NCBI GenBank assembly: GCA_037190845.1
Contig: JBBCJI010000005.1
Coordinates: forward strand, 248,001 to 312,000
Reading direction: 5' to 3'
DNA length: 64,000 bases
Source: JBEBVQ01 sp037190845
Lineage (GTDB): Bacteria > Bacteroidota > Bacteroidia > Chitinophagales > Chitinophagaceae
In this document: positions 17,500 through 27,500 of the stretch, one piece after another
How positions within the stretch are numbered: the stretch's first letter is position 1
Layout: each line of letters begins with the position of its first letter
Translations under genes and position numbers: made by a program
The notes under the pieces: generated by a model
What the model saw: the letters and a program-made list of their open reading frames with translations, nothing else
What the model was told of the DNA's origin: nothing
Databases searched by the model: none

Positions 17500-18732
17500 A
17501 TGAACAGCAGGCTGGTATGGCAACTTGCATGGCGGTATCTGCGGGGTAAGCGCGGAATGAATGCCGTACCGATCCTCTCCAGGATCAGTATGGTAGCTAT
17601 TGCAGTGAGCGCCGGCGCCATGATCGTTCTTTTTTCTGTATTTAATGGTTTTGAAGGGGTTATCCGGGATTTGTACAAGGCTTTTTATCCGGATATCAGC
17701 ATCACTGCCGTAAGGGGTAAATTTTTCAGCCTGCCGGAAGAACAGATAAGAAAGCTGTGCGCTGTTGACGGCGTCCATAGTATTTCCCGCGTTATTGAGG
17801 ATAATGTGCTGGTGAACAGTGATCATGAGCAGATCGTTGTAACCCTGAAGGGGATTGATGAACATTATTTTACGGTCAACGATATCCGTCCGTGGATCAT
17901 TGAAGGACGTGACTCTGTTGCTGCAGGGCCGGTTCCGACAGCGATAGTAGGCGCTCACATTGCGGGTCAGCTTGGATTGCATGTGGATAATGTCTTCAGC
18001 CAGATCGTATTGTATTACCCGGATGCACGGCAGAAGAATCCCGCCCTGAATCCCCAGTCCGCCTTTCAGTCGCTACAGCTCAAACCGGACGGTATTTTCC
18101 GGATACAGGACGATTTTGACAGCCGTTATATGCTTGCACCACTGGCGCTTGTGGAGGCGCTTTACCAGGAGCCGGGCAATATTTCCTCGCTTGAGATCCG
18201 CCTGCAGCACCCGGAAAAAGCGAACAAAGTAAAAACACAGCTGCAGCAGATAGTGGGCGATACATACCGGGTGGCTACAAGGTATGAGCAAAACCGTATG
18301 CTGTATATGGTTATGCGTTCGGAGAAATGGGCTGTTTATGCCATTCTCTTCCTGGTGCTGCTGATTGCATCCTTTAATATGATCGGTGCATTATCCCTGC
18401 TGGTGCTGGAGAAGCAGAAAGACATGGCCATCCTGCGTGCCATGGGCGCTACGCCCGGTATGGTACGTGCTGTTTTTATTACGGAAGGTATTTTATGGTC
18501 GCTTGCGGGAGGATTGGCGGGGTTGATGCTGGGGACCGGGTTATGCCTGGGGCAGCAATATTTCAAATGGATCCGGCTTCAGGGGGCATTCATTATTGAT
18601 GCTTATCCGGTAGCGGTACTGCCGTCGGATATACTCCTGATCATAGCCACAGTGACGACAGTAGGTACACTTGCTGCCTGGTATCCGGCTGCCAAAGCCA
18701 CGCGTACGGAATTGCCAGGATTGAAAACGTAG
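17500..18732 (+). CDS. LolC/LolE-type ABC transporter permease
   Basis: 410 residues of the FtsX/MacB permease superfamily. The N-terminus LAWRYLRGKRGMNAVPILSR and a first helix (about 30-50) are followed by a periplasmic domain of about 230 residues. Three helices in the C-terminal third (about 282-305, 327-355, 370-395) carry the typical LRAMGATPGMVRAVFITEG coupling stretch. Relatives extract lipoproteins from the inner membrane for transport to the outer membrane. The ATPase LolD is not in the window. It sits 3 nt after rbfA. Confidence 0.87.
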   Translation: MNSRLVWQLAWRYLRGKRGMNAVPILSRISMVAIAVSAGAMIVLFSVFNGFEGVIRDLYKAFYPDISITAVRGKFFSLPEEQIRKLCAVDGVHSISRVIEDNVLVNSDHEQIVVTLKGIDEHYFTVNDIRPWIIEGRDSVAAGPVPTAIVGAHIAGQLGLHVDNVFSQIVLYYPDARQKNPALNPQSAFQSLQLKPDGIFRIQDDFDSRYMLAPLALVEALYQEPGNISSLEIRLQHPEKANKVKTQLQQIVGDTYRVATRYEQNRMLYMVMRSEKWAVYAILFLVLLIASFNMIGALSLLVLEKQKDMAILRAMGATPGMVRAVFITEGILWSLAGGLAGLMLGTGLCLGQQYFKWIRLQGAFIIDAYPVAVLPSDILLIIATVTTVGTLAAWYPAAKATRTELPGLKT

Positions 18733-18826
18733 CACGGATTAGGCGGATTTAAGGATTTCACAGATTAAAATTCTGTACATTCAAAAAATCCGTGCCATCC
18801 GGGTAATCCATACAAATCCGTGATAC
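18733..18826. repeat. CACGGATT-type inverted repeats after the permease gene
   Basis: CACGGATTAGGCGGATTTA and a partial second copy face ATCCGTG arms further on (TCCGTGCCATCC, ACAAATCCGTG). A hairpin here could end the rbfA-permease transcript just ahead of the panD promoter. Confidence 0.45.
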
Positions 18827-18843
18827 TGCTTACTACTTATTCG

Positions 18844-18851
18844 TACCTTTG
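18844..18851 (+). promoter_or_regulatory. -7 box TACCTTTG immediately before panD
   Basis: A perfect TAnnTTTG box with only 6 nt between it and the panD ATG at 18858. Transcription would start about at the start codon, implying a leaderless or nearly leaderless mRNA. Confidence 0.6.
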
Positions 18852-18857
18852 CGCGCT

Positions 18858-19202
18858 ATGTTCATTCAAGTACTTAAATCCAAGATTCATCGGGTAAAGG
18901 TTACAGAGGCAAATTTGCATTATATCGGGAGTATTACGATAGATGAAAACCTGATGGATGCTGCCAACCTGATTGAAAATGAGAAGGTGCAGGTGGTAAA
19001 CATTGATAACGGCGAACGTCTTGAGACTTACGTCATTAAAGGCACCCGTGGCTCCGGCGTTATTTGCATGAACGGTCCTGCTGCCCGCAGAGTATCCGTT
19101 GGCGATACCGTCATCGTCATATCCTATGCCATGATGGATTTCGAAACGGCGAGGGCATATAAACCGGCAATCATCTTCCCGAAAGAAGACAATAGCATTT
19201 AA
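18858..19202 (+). CDS. panD: Aspartate 1-decarboxylase proenzyme
   Basis: Makes beta-alanine for pantothenate/CoA synthesis. It is a pyruvoyl enzyme that cleaves itself at the Gly24-Ser25 bond, visible here as HYIGSITID. 114 residues, normal length. Other conserved parts are KIHRVKVTEANLHY and TYVIKGTRGSGVICMNGPAA with the oxyanion-region residues. An in-frame TTG lies 9 nt upstream, but the ATG at 18858 matches the family start and follows a perfect -7 box. Confidence 0.97.
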   Translation: MFIQVLKSKIHRVKVTEANLHYIGSITIDENLMDAANLIENEKVQVVNIDNGERLETYVIKGTRGSGVICMNGPAARRVSVGDTVIVISYAMMDFETARAYKPAIIFPKEDNSI

Positions 19203-19296
19203 GCAGATTTAATAAAGAAAACACAGGATACCACTATCTTGCTGCCGCATTCACTATGCGCGTCCATAACAGGTGTAAAACAGAAAAAACGCTCAG

Positions 19297-20301
19297 ATGA
19301 CTAAAAAAAACCTGCTGCTGCTCATTCAGTACGTTATTTTCCTGGGGCTGGGTGTGCTGTTGGTATGGTGGCAGGCAAGCAAGGTTACGCCCGACGAAAA
19401 AACACAGATTCTCGCGTCACTTGAGCAGCTTAAAGACAGAGGCTGGCTTCTGATCCCGGTCTTCCTGATCGGCTTTATTTCCCATTATTTCCGTGCAGTA
19501 CGCTGGAAGCTGATGCTTGAGCCGTTGGATATAAGACCTTCGACCATGAACATTACAGGCGCTGTGCTGATCGGTTATATCGTGAATCTGCTGGTCCCCA
19601 GGATGGGGGAAGTAGCCCGCTGTACCATACTTGCAAGATATGAACGCAAGCCGGCGCACAGGATCATCGGTACGATCGTAGCCGAACGTTCGTTCGATCT
19701 GCTTTGTCTGGTTTTCATTGTGGTCCTGGCCTTTATGCTCCAGGCCGGCCTGCTGTCTGATTATATAGACCGAGAGCTTGGGGCGTATTTGTCGAAGGGG
19801 CCGGTTTTCGTTCTGGCTGCGGTTGCGGGCATATTGATGATTGTGCTGCTGATCTTTATCTACAGGAAGATACGGCATTCCAAGATCGGCCTGTTCCTGG
19901 CGGGTGTAGGAGATGGTATCATGGCCATACTTCGTATGAAGAGAAGCGGATTATTCCTGTTCCATACCTTTATGATATGGCTTTGCTATCTGGGGCAGAT
20001 ATATGTGGGTTTTAAGTGTATTGCTGCAACGGAGACGCTTTCGGTGCTGGCGGCTTTGTCTGTCTTGATATTCGGAAGTGTTGGTATGATCGTAACGCCG
20101 GGCGGACTGGGCGCCTACCCGATCGCGGTACAGAATATACTGATCGTCTATGGAATAGACAAAGCTTATGGTTTTGCGTTCGGATGGGTGGCGTGGTCTG
20201 CACAAACGTTCACTATTTTAATTCTGGGCGTTATCGCCCTGCTGGTGTTGCCGGCATATAATCGTAAAAGATATGGACAGGATACAGTGGATAGCGCATA
20301 A
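19297..20301 (+). CDS. YbhN/UPF0104 flippase-like membrane protein
   Basis: 334 residues with about eight membrane helices, of the lysylphosphatidylglycerol synthase transmembrane-region (YbhN) family. The conserved text RAVRWKLMLEP, LLVPRMGEVARCTILARYE, GTIVAERSFDLLCL and TPGGLGAYPIAVQNIL is easily recognised. Relatives move or modify lipids across the inner membrane. The 3' end overlaps the next gene (heptose adenylyltransferase) by 29 nt in another frame, so the two are translationally coupled, suggesting a lipid A/LPS context. Confidence 0.88.
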   Translation: MTKKNLLLLIQYVIFLGLGVLLVWWQASKVTPDEKTQILASLEQLKDRGWLLIPVFLIGFISHYFRAVRWKLMLEPLDIRPSTMNITGAVLIGYIVNLLVPRMGEVARCTILARYERKPAHRIIGTIVAERSFDLLCLVFIVVLAFMLQAGLLSDYIDRELGAYLSKGPVFVLAAVAGILMIVLLIFIYRKIRHSKIGLFLAGVGDGIMAILRMKRSGLFLFHTFMIWLCYLGQIYVGFKCIAATETLSVLAALSVLIFGSVGMIVTPGGLGAYPIAVQNILIVYGIDKAYGFAFGWVAWSAQTFTILILGVIALLVLPAYNRKRYGQDTVDSA

Positions 20302-20764
20302 AATTTTTACACGGGAGGCGCTCGTCCGGCATTGTAATGCCTTACGTACCACCGGTAAAAGGATTGTTTTTACCAACGGGTGCTTCGATATACTCCACCG
20401 CGGACATCTCGACCTGCTGGCAAAAGCTGCGGATATGGGCCATGTACTGATCGCCGGTGTCAATAGTGACGCTTCCGTAAAAAGGCTGAAAGGCGCGTCG
20501 CGCCCCGTGAATACGGAGGAGGATCGTACATTCCAGCTTGCATCCCTGCTTTGTGTAGATGCTGTATGCCTGTTTGAAGAAGATACCCCTGCTGATCTGA
20601 TCCGGGCGATCCGTCCCGATGTACTGGTAAAAGGAGGAGATTATACAGTTGACCAGATTGCCGGGGCTGATTTCGTTATACAACAAGGTGGCTCTGTTGA
20701 GATTATTCCGTTTGTGACTGGTTATGCCACTACCTCGCTCATCTCCCGTATTAAGGAATTGTAA
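20273..20764 (+). CDS. rfaE2: D-glycero-beta-D-manno-heptose 1-phosphate adenylyltransferase
   Basis: 163-residue nucleotidyltransferase equivalent to the C-terminal half of HldE. It makes ADP-heptose for the LPS inner core. The signature FTNGCFDILHRGHLDLL (HxGH-type motif near residue 38), GVNSDASVKRLKG, RPVN and DVLVKGGDY are all present. The split, kinase-free form is common in Bacteroidota; the kinase half is not in this window. Starts inside the preceding flippase-like gene. Confidence 0.93.
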   Translation: MDRIQWIAHKIFTREALVRHCNALRTTGKRIVFTNGCFDILHRGHLDLLAKAADMGHVLIAGVNSDASVKRLKGASRPVNTEEDRTFQLASLLCVDAVCLFEEDTPADLIRAIRPDVLVKGGDYTVDQIAGADFVIQQGGSVEIIPFVTGYATTSLISRIKEL

Positions 20765-20847
20765 AGATTCCGGTTTTCTGTACGTTATTCCCGGGTAGTT
20801 ATGTTTTACCGGCTATATTTGTTTGCAGACCATTATCATAACTTGCT

Positions 20848-22914
20848 GTGAAGTCTAATAAAACCATTGTCAGGGACCTGAGCTGGCTGGCGTTTAACGC
20901 GCGGGTATTGCAGGAGGCAAAAGATCCTGCCGTTCATTTACTGGAGCGGCTCCGGTTCCTCGGAATATTTTCCAACAACCTGGATGAGTTTTTTCGTGTA
21001 CGTGTCGCCACGCTCAACCGGATGGTACGGCTGGGAAAATCGGCAAAAGTACATCTGGAGCATAACCCTGAAAAAATATTACGTCAGATCCATCAGACAG
21101 TATTGGCCCAGCAGCATGAATTTGACCGGATCTATGCAGAAGTAATACGGGAACTGAGGAAATCGGATATCCGTATTAAGAATGAACGGCAGCTTTCACG
21201 TGAGCAAAAGCTGTTTGTGAAACAGTATTTTGATGAGAAAGTAAGCACGCAGATCGTACCACTGATGATCGAGAGTATCCCCGATATGCCGTTGCTGCAC
21301 GATAAATCCATCTACCTGGCCTGCGTATTGGGGAATACCAGCAACTCCATGCTCCAGCGCTATGCCCTGATCGAAATACCGACGAAAGTGCTGCCCAGGT
21401 TCCTGATACTGCCTTCAGAAGAAGGCCGCAAGGATATTATCCTGCTGGAGGATATTATCCGGTTCAATCTTCCTGTATTATTTGCTCCTTTCGGGTTCGA
21501 CCGGTTCCTTGGCTATATCATCAAAGTAACCCGTGATGCGGAGCTTGAAGCTGATAATGAAGTAAATACCAACCTGATCGAAGAACTTGAAAAGAGACTC
21601 AAGAACAGGAGGCGCGGACGTGCCACCCGGTTTGTCTATGACCGCGCTATTGATCCCGGTCTTCTGGCATACATGATCAAACGGCTGGGGCTGTCTAAAA
21701 AAGATAACCTGATTGGCGGCGGGCGGATACATAATTTCAAGGACTTTATGGGATTCCCGTCTTCGGTGTTCACGGATTTGCAGACGCGCCGGAAGCCTTT
21801 TGTTCATCCGTTGCTCAGGCAGCCTGTGCGTATTATGAAGGTGATGGAAGAGCGTGATATAATGCTCCATTTTCCCTATCATTCATTCGATTCGGTGATA
21901 GATCTGTTACGCGAGGCCGCAATAGACCCTTTTGTGCAAAGTATCCGCATCACCTGCTACCGGCTTGCTAAAGATTCCAAGGTCATCAATGCATTGCTTA
22001 ATGCAGTGCGTAATGGCAAGCAGGTGACCGTCATGCTGGAACTGCTCGCACGTTTTGATGAAGAAGCCAACCTGCGCTGGAAAACCCGTCTTGAAGAGGA
22101 GGGGGTAACGGTACTTCTTGGGCCGCCTGAGATGAAGGTGCATGCCAAGCTTTGTGTGATCAAAAAAACAGAGTTTAATAAAACGCAGTATTACGGCTTC
22201 GTATCGACCGGTAATCTGAATGAGAATACGGCACAATATTACAGTGATCATTGCCTCCTTACTACCAACCGGAATATTATCGCAGATATTAACCGGATCT
22301 TCGCATTTCTGGAAAGCCTGCACATGAAGACCGACAGTCTGAATGCCTGTAAGGCATTGCCGGTATCTCCGGTGAATATGCGCAGCTTTTTTTCAGCACA
22401 GATCAGGAAAGAGATCAGGCTGGCAAAGAAAGGTAAAGGCGCATCTGTGATATTGAAAATGAATAGCCTTGTAGATCATGATCTGATCGAAGATCTGTAT
22501 GAAGCGGCACGGTCGGGTGTGGATGTGCGGATCATCATCCGTGGTATCTGCTGCGTCTATACAGAGCATAAAACATTCAAAAAGAAGATTCAGGCAATAA
22601 GTATCATTGACGAGTATCTGGAGCATGGGCGTATTTTTGTTTTTGGAAGCGGTGATAAGCAGCAGGTGTATATATCTTCCGCAGACTGGATGGTGCGCAA
22701 TCTTGATCACCGGATAGAAGCTGCCTGCCCGATATACGATCCCGGTATTCAGCAGGAATTAACGGATATACTCGAAATACAGCTTGCTGAAAATGTAAAA
22801 GGCCGTATATTAGACAACGAACAGCAGAATCATTATGTAGTCCGCGACGCCGGAACGCCGGAAGTACGTTCTCAGGTAGCTGTGTATGATTACCTGCTCA
22901 ACAAAAAGTATTAA
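20848..22914 (+). CDS. ppk1: Polyphosphate kinase 1
   Basis: Polymerises ATP gamma-phosphate into polyphosphate and runs in reverse. 688 residues. The N-terminal domain has RDLSWLAFNARVL and FFRVRVATL. Two PLD-like catalytic halves follow, with the autophosphorylated His at about residue 432 (MKVHAKLCVI), YGFVSTGNLNENTA and the second-half ISSADWMVRNLDHRIEAACP. A GTG at 20848 is the only sensible start; there is no upstream ATG in frame. Followed by ppx after a short repeat-filled gap, making a polyphosphate synthesis/degradation pair. Confidence 0.96.
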   Translation: MKSNKTIVRDLSWLAFNARVLQEAKDPAVHLLERLRFLGIFSNNLDEFFRVRVATLNRMVRLGKSAKVHLEHNPEKILRQIHQTVLAQQHEFDRIYAEVIRELRKSDIRIKNERQLSREQKLFVKQYFDEKVSTQIVPLMIESIPDMPLLHDKSIYLACVLGNTSNSMLQRYALIEIPTKVLPRFLILPSEEGRKDIILLEDIIRFNLPVLFAPFGFDRFLGYIIKVTRDAELEADNEVNTNLIEELEKRLKNRRRGRATRFVYDRAIDPGLLAYMIKRLGLSKKDNLIGGGRIHNFKDFMGFPSSVFTDLQTRRKPFVHPLLRQPVRIMKVMEERDIMLHFPYHSFDSVIDLLREAAIDPFVQSIRITCYRLAKDSKVINALLNAVRNGKQVTVMLELLARFDEEANLRWKTRLEEEGVTVLLGPPEMKVHAKLCVIKKTEFNKTQYYGFVSTGNLNENTAQYYSDHCLLTTNRNIIADINRIFAFLESLHMKTDSLNACKALPVSPVNMRSFFSAQIRKEIRLAKKGKGASVILKMNSLVDHDLIEDLYEAARSGVDVRIIIRGICCVYTEHKTFKKKIQAISIIDEYLEHGRIFVFGSGDKQQVYISSADWMVRNLDHRIEAACPIYDPGIQQELTDILEIQLAENVKGRILDNEQQNHYVVRDAGTPEVRSQVAVYDYLLNKKY

Positions 22915-23012
22915 TTTAATTTGAAAATCTGAAAATGAGCTAATTTGAAAATGTCCATGTTACAATAAGTATTGTTCCCATTGTTTCATTTTCAAAATTG
23001 TTCAAATTAGCT
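22915..23012. repeat. TTGAAAAT-type inverted repeat between ppk and ppx
   Basis: AATTTGAAAATCTGAAAATG and AGCTAATTTGAAAATG face TCATTTTCAAAATTGTTC plus AAATTAGCTGATT. A long imperfect hairpin is possible between the two genes. Confidence 0.5.
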
Positions 23013-23020
23013 GATTAAGA

Positions 23021-23908
23021 ATGATCCTTGCCGCTATAGATATAGGTTCGAATGCCGTACGACTTCTGATTTCAGAGGCGGCGCCTTATCGCGATACTAC
23101 CGACTATACCAAACTCCTCCTGCTCCGCATACCCTTGCGGCTGGGCTTTGATGTTTTCAGCAATGGCGTCATAAGTGAAGACAAAGAAGAGCGCCTGATC
23201 GAATCGCTGAAGGCATACCGCCATCTCATGAATGTCTACAAGGTGGATGCCTGGCGTGCATGTGCTACCTCGGCTATGCGCGATGCAAAAAACAGCACCG
23301 CTATTCTTACTGCCGTAAAGCAAAAAACGGGACTTACTATTGAAGTGATCAGCGGACAGGAAGAAGCCAGCATTTTTTACCAGACCCATATTTCCGAACA
23401 TCTCGACACCAGCAAGTCTTATCTGTATATTGATGTAGGCGGGGGCAGCACTGAGGTTACCCTGTTTTCCGGTAATACCACCATTTTTAAAGAATCTTTT
23501 AACATCGGTACGATCCGTCTGCTGCATAACCAGGTAAAAGAGGAGCAGTGGGAGCACATGAAGCGGTTCATTAAAACGCATACACCGGAGCATCAGCCCA
23601 TAGAGGCGATCGGGACAGGCGGCAATATCAACAAGGTTTTTTCCCTCTCTAAACGGAAGGAAGGCAAACCGCTTACACTTGAGCTGCTGAAAGACTATTA
23701 TAATGAGTTAAAATCAGTTACGATTGAAGACCGGATGCATCTTTACCGTCTTCGCCCTGACCGTGCGGATGTGATTGTGCCTGCATTGCAGATATACTCT
23801 TCTGTGATGCGCTGGGCCGGCTGTGATGTTATTTATGTTCCGAAGATCGGACTTGCTGACGGATTGGTGCAGATGCTGTACCGGGAAAAGACAAACGGAG
23901 GAAGCTAA
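23021..23908 (+). CDS. ppx: Ppx/GppA family exopolyphosphatase
   Basis: Probably removes terminal phosphates from polyphosphate (or hydrolyses pppGpp). 295 residues, the single-domain-pair form lacking the C-terminal HD extension of E. coli Ppx. Actin-like ATPase motifs are visible: MILAAIDIGSNAVRLLISE at the start, the TSAMRDAKN and ISGQEEA segments, YIDVGGGSTEVTLFS near residue 145 and AIGTGGNINKV near 195. Downstream partner of ppk1, separated by a 106-nt repeat region. Confidence 0.93.
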   Translation: MILAAIDIGSNAVRLLISEAAPYRDTTDYTKLLLLRIPLRLGFDVFSNGVISEDKEERLIESLKAYRHLMNVYKVDAWRACATSAMRDAKNSTAILTAVKQKTGLTIEVISGQEEASIFYQTHISEHLDTSKSYLYIDVGGGSTEVTLFSGNTTIFKESFNIGTIRLLHNQVKEEQWEHMKRFIKTHTPEHQPIEAIGTGGNINKVFSLSKRKEGKPLTLELLKDYYNELKSVTIEDRMHLYRLRPDRADVIVPALQIYSSVMRWAGCDVIYVPKIGLADGLVQMLYREKTNGGS

Positions 23909-23924
23909 AAGGGAAAATTGAAAG

Positions 23925-23959
23925 TTAGCTCATTTTCAACTTTCAATTATCAATTATAA
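23925..23959. repeat. AAAATTGAAAGTT inverted repeat after ppx
   Basis: ATTGAAAGTT and AACTTTCAAT form a 10-bp stem around AGCTCATTTTC. It lies between the convergent ppx and Hpt genes and may serve as a shared transcript end. Confidence 0.45.
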
Positions 23960-23966
23960 AAGGCTA

Positions 23967-24341
23967 TTAAACAGGCGCTTCACCTGCATTATTTGCGATC
24001 TCCCTCAACCCCGGCTCTGCCATACGGAACGTATGCAGCAGCCGGGTCGTCAGCTCCGGTATCTCCGACCGGTCTTCCTGCTTGATTAATGCTTCTATAC
24101 GCATCACATCTTCCAGCATATTCCCGATCCGGATCACTCCCAGACCTGATTTAAGCTTATGTGCCTGCCGGTAGGTTGCTTCCCAGTCTTTCTTCTTTCT
24201 GTGAGCCAATGCATCAAGCTTTACCAGATCCTGGCCTGTATGTTCCAGGAATATGCTCACGACCTGGCCGATATAGCCTGTATTTCCGCCTGACAACTGC
24301 TCCAGATAACTCAGATCAACCAAATTTTTTTCCTCTCCCAT
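23967..24341 (-). CDS. Histidine phosphotransfer (Hpt) domain protein
   Basis: About 124 residues forming one four-helix Hpt domain. The phospho-acceptor His is in ATYRQAHKLKSGLGVIRI. Starts MGEEKNLVDLSYLEQLSGG, which is the standard Hpt entry; an in-frame ATG at 24380 is less likely. Such proteins pass phosphate between hybrid kinases and response regulators. No kinase or regulator is adjacent; candidates are the signalling genes at 41-49 kb. Confidence 0.87.
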   Translation of the reverse strand: MGEEKNLVDLSYLEQLSGGNTGYIGQVVSIFLEHTGQDLVKLDALAHRKKKDWEATYRQAHKLKSGLGVIRIGNMLEDVMRIEALIKQEDRSEIPELTTRLLHTFRMAEPGLREIANNAGEAPV

Positions 24342-24447
24342 CCTTCTGATGATGCTATTCCGGTAAAATAATCCAGGCAAGGTACAAAAAAACAGCGGCT
24401 TAGCCTGGGTATGTGAGCGCCTCTTTCAGCAGAACATATACATTTCG

Positions 24448-24455
24448 TAACTTTG
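24448..24455 (+). promoter_or_regulatory. -7 box TAACTTTG for icmF
   Basis: Perfect TAnnTTTG. Its position inside the longest open frame shows that translation must start downstream of it, supporting the ATG at 24545. Confidence 0.6.
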
Positions 24456-24544
24456 CAGTCCGGATACCACCGGACCTATGCCGGAAAAATCTTATCCCGG
24501 CAGGCAATAGTCATTATCATTCAATCAGAACCGACAAAGGTTTT

Positions 24545-27500
24545 ATGTACACACCCAAAAACAAGATCCGTATCGTAACGGCCGCATCCCTTTTTGACGG
24601 GCATGATGCAGCTATTAATATCATGCGTCGCATTATGCAGGCCAATGGTGCGGAGGTCATTCACCTCGGCCACGATCGCAGCGTGCAGGAAGTTGTGGAC
24701 TGTGCCATCCAGGAAGATGCCAACGCTATTGCTATGACCTCCTACCAGGGAGGGCATGTGGAATACCTGAAGTATATGTATGATCTTCTGCAGCAACGGA
24801 ACTGCGGGCATATCCGGATCTTTGCCGGTGGTGGTGGCGTCATCCTCCCGGACGAAATAGAAGAGTTGCACACTTACGGGATTACCAAAATTTATTCGCC
24901 CGACGACGGCCGTTCCATGGGGCTTGAAGGCATGATACAGGATCTGCTGGCAAAGAGCGATTTCCCTACGGGCAATCAGCTTAATGGTGAGGTGGGGCAT
25001 ATAACCGACCGGTCTGCCCGGTCTGTTGCGCAACTGATTTCAGCCGTAGAGAATTTTCCGGATGCGGCAGAAACAAAGGCGATGCTGAAAAAAATTAATG
25101 AGCTGGCTGCCGTATCCGAAGTGCCTGTGCTGGGCATTACCGGTACCGGTGGCTCCGGGAAGAGTTCGCTCGTGGATGAAATTGTACGCCGCTACCTGCT
25201 TGATTTTAAAGAGAAAACAATCGGTATTATATCGGTAGATCCGTCTAAACGGAAGACCGGTGGCGCTCTGCTTGGCGACCGTATCCGCATGAATGCGATC
25301 CGGAACGAACGGGTATATATGCGTTCTATGGCTACCCGCCAAAGCAACCTGGCCGTATCCCGGTACATCCATGATGCAGTAAATATCCTGAAAGCTGCAC
25401 AGTATGACCTGATCATCCTCGAAACCTCCGGGATCGGGCAGAGCGATACCCAGATCACCGACTATTGTGACGTCAGCATGTATGTAATGACGCCGGAATA
25501 CGGAGCTGCCACGCAGCTTGAGAAAATTGACATGCTCGATTTTGCGGACATTGTTGCCGTCAACAAATTTGATAAACGGGGAGCCATGGATGCTTTGCGT
25601 GATGTCAAAAAGCAATTCCAGCGTAATCATAAGTTGTTTGATAAAAACGCCGATGATATGCCGGTGTTTGGTTCCATTGCTTCTCAGTTCAATGATCCCG
25701 GTACCAATACCTTGTACCGGTCTTTGATGGATGTCATTGCGTCAAAAACAGGGGCAGATTTAAACTCTACATTCCTGGCCAGTGATGAGCTGAGTGAAAA
25801 AATATTTATCATTCCGCCTGCACGCACCCGCTATCTGAGTGAGATCGCAGAAAATAACCGTGCTTATGACCGGCGCGCCGGAGAACAATCGGTCATTGCA
25901 CAAAAATTGTTCGGTATCCGGAAAACCATAGAAACCATACAGCAATCCGGTATCGAAGACTGTGACCGGCTGTGTAAAGAACTGGAAGAGGTCTATGCAA
26001 AAATAACGCTCGATATTGATCCCAAAAACCTGGAACTGCTTAAAGGATGGGATGCCAAGAAGCGGCAATACCAGGATGAGTATTACATATTTAAAGTGCG
26101 GGATAAGGAGCTGAAGATAAAAACCCATACGGCTTCCCTGTCACATACACAGGTACCCAAAGTCTCTGTCCCTAAATTCGAAGCCTGGGGCGAAATACTG
26201 AAGTGGGCGCTGACGGAAAATTTTCCCGGTGAATTTCCATATGCCGCCGGTATTTATCCCTTCAAACGGGAAGGAGAAGATCCTACACGTATGTTTGCCG
26301 GTGAAGGTGGACCCGAACGCACCAATAAACGTTTTCACTACGTGTCGTTAGGTATGCCGGCGAAGCGTCTGTCTACTGCATTCGACTCTGTAACGCTCTA
26401 TGGGCAGGACCCCGATCATCGTCCGGATATCTATGGCAAAATTGGTAATTCCGGGGTGAGTGTACCGACGCTCGATGATGCCAAAAAATTATACAGCGGA
26501 TTTAACCTCGCTGATCCCAAAACATCGGTCTCCATGACTATCAACGGACCGGCGCCTACAATCACCGCTTTCTTTATGAATGCGGCCGTTGACCAGCAAT
26601 GTGAGCTTTATATCAAAGCAAACGGACTCGAAGCAGAAGTACAGGCGAAGATCGAAACGATCTACAAAGAGAAAGGTCTTCCGCGACCGGTATATAGCGC
26701 CAGTGTGGGCATGGGTAAACCTGCTGGCGAAGGAGCTGGTAAGCTGCCTGAAGGTAATGACGGGCTCGGGTTGATGTTGCTCGGCGTTACCGGTGATCAG
26801 GTGTTGCCTGCGGATGTTTACAACAAGATCAAAGCAGATACCCTCAAACAAGTCCGGGGAACGGTGCAGGCCGATATTCTCAAGGAAGATCAGGCTCAGA
26901 ATACCTGTATTTTTTCCACGGAATTTTCGCTGCGGGTAATGGGTGATGTGCAGCAGTATTTTATTGACAAGGGGGTACGGAATTTTTACAGCGTATCCAT
27001 TTCCGGGTATCATATCGCAGAGGCCGGCGCCAATCCCATTTCTCAACTGGCCTTCACCATTTCCAACGGCTTCACATTCGTGGAATATTACCTGAGCCGG
27101 GGCATGCATATTGATGATTTTGCCCCCAATCTTTCATTCTTCTTCAGCAACGGGGTGGATCCGGAATACAGCGTGATCGGCCGTGTGGCCCGGCGCATTT
27201 GGGCTAAGGCTATGAAGTATAAGTACGGTGGTAACGAACGCTCGCAGATGCTGAAGTATCATATCCAGACGTCCGGGCGTTCCCTGCATGCACAGGAAAT
27301 AGACTTCAACGACATCCGTACCACACTGCAGGCTTTGTATGCTATTTACGACAATTGTAATTCGCTCCATACTAATGCCTATGATGAAGCCATTACTACC
27401 CCCACGGAAGAAAGTGTGCGGCGGGCAATGGCCATCCAGTTGATCATTAATAAAGAGCTGGGGCTGGCGAAGAATGAAAATCCTTTGCAGGGATCATTTA

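Noticed and set aside
24413..24544. N-terminal 44-residue extension of IcmF
   Set aside because: A perfect -7 box lies inside it (24448-24455) and the B12-binding domain starts normally at the ATG at 24545.
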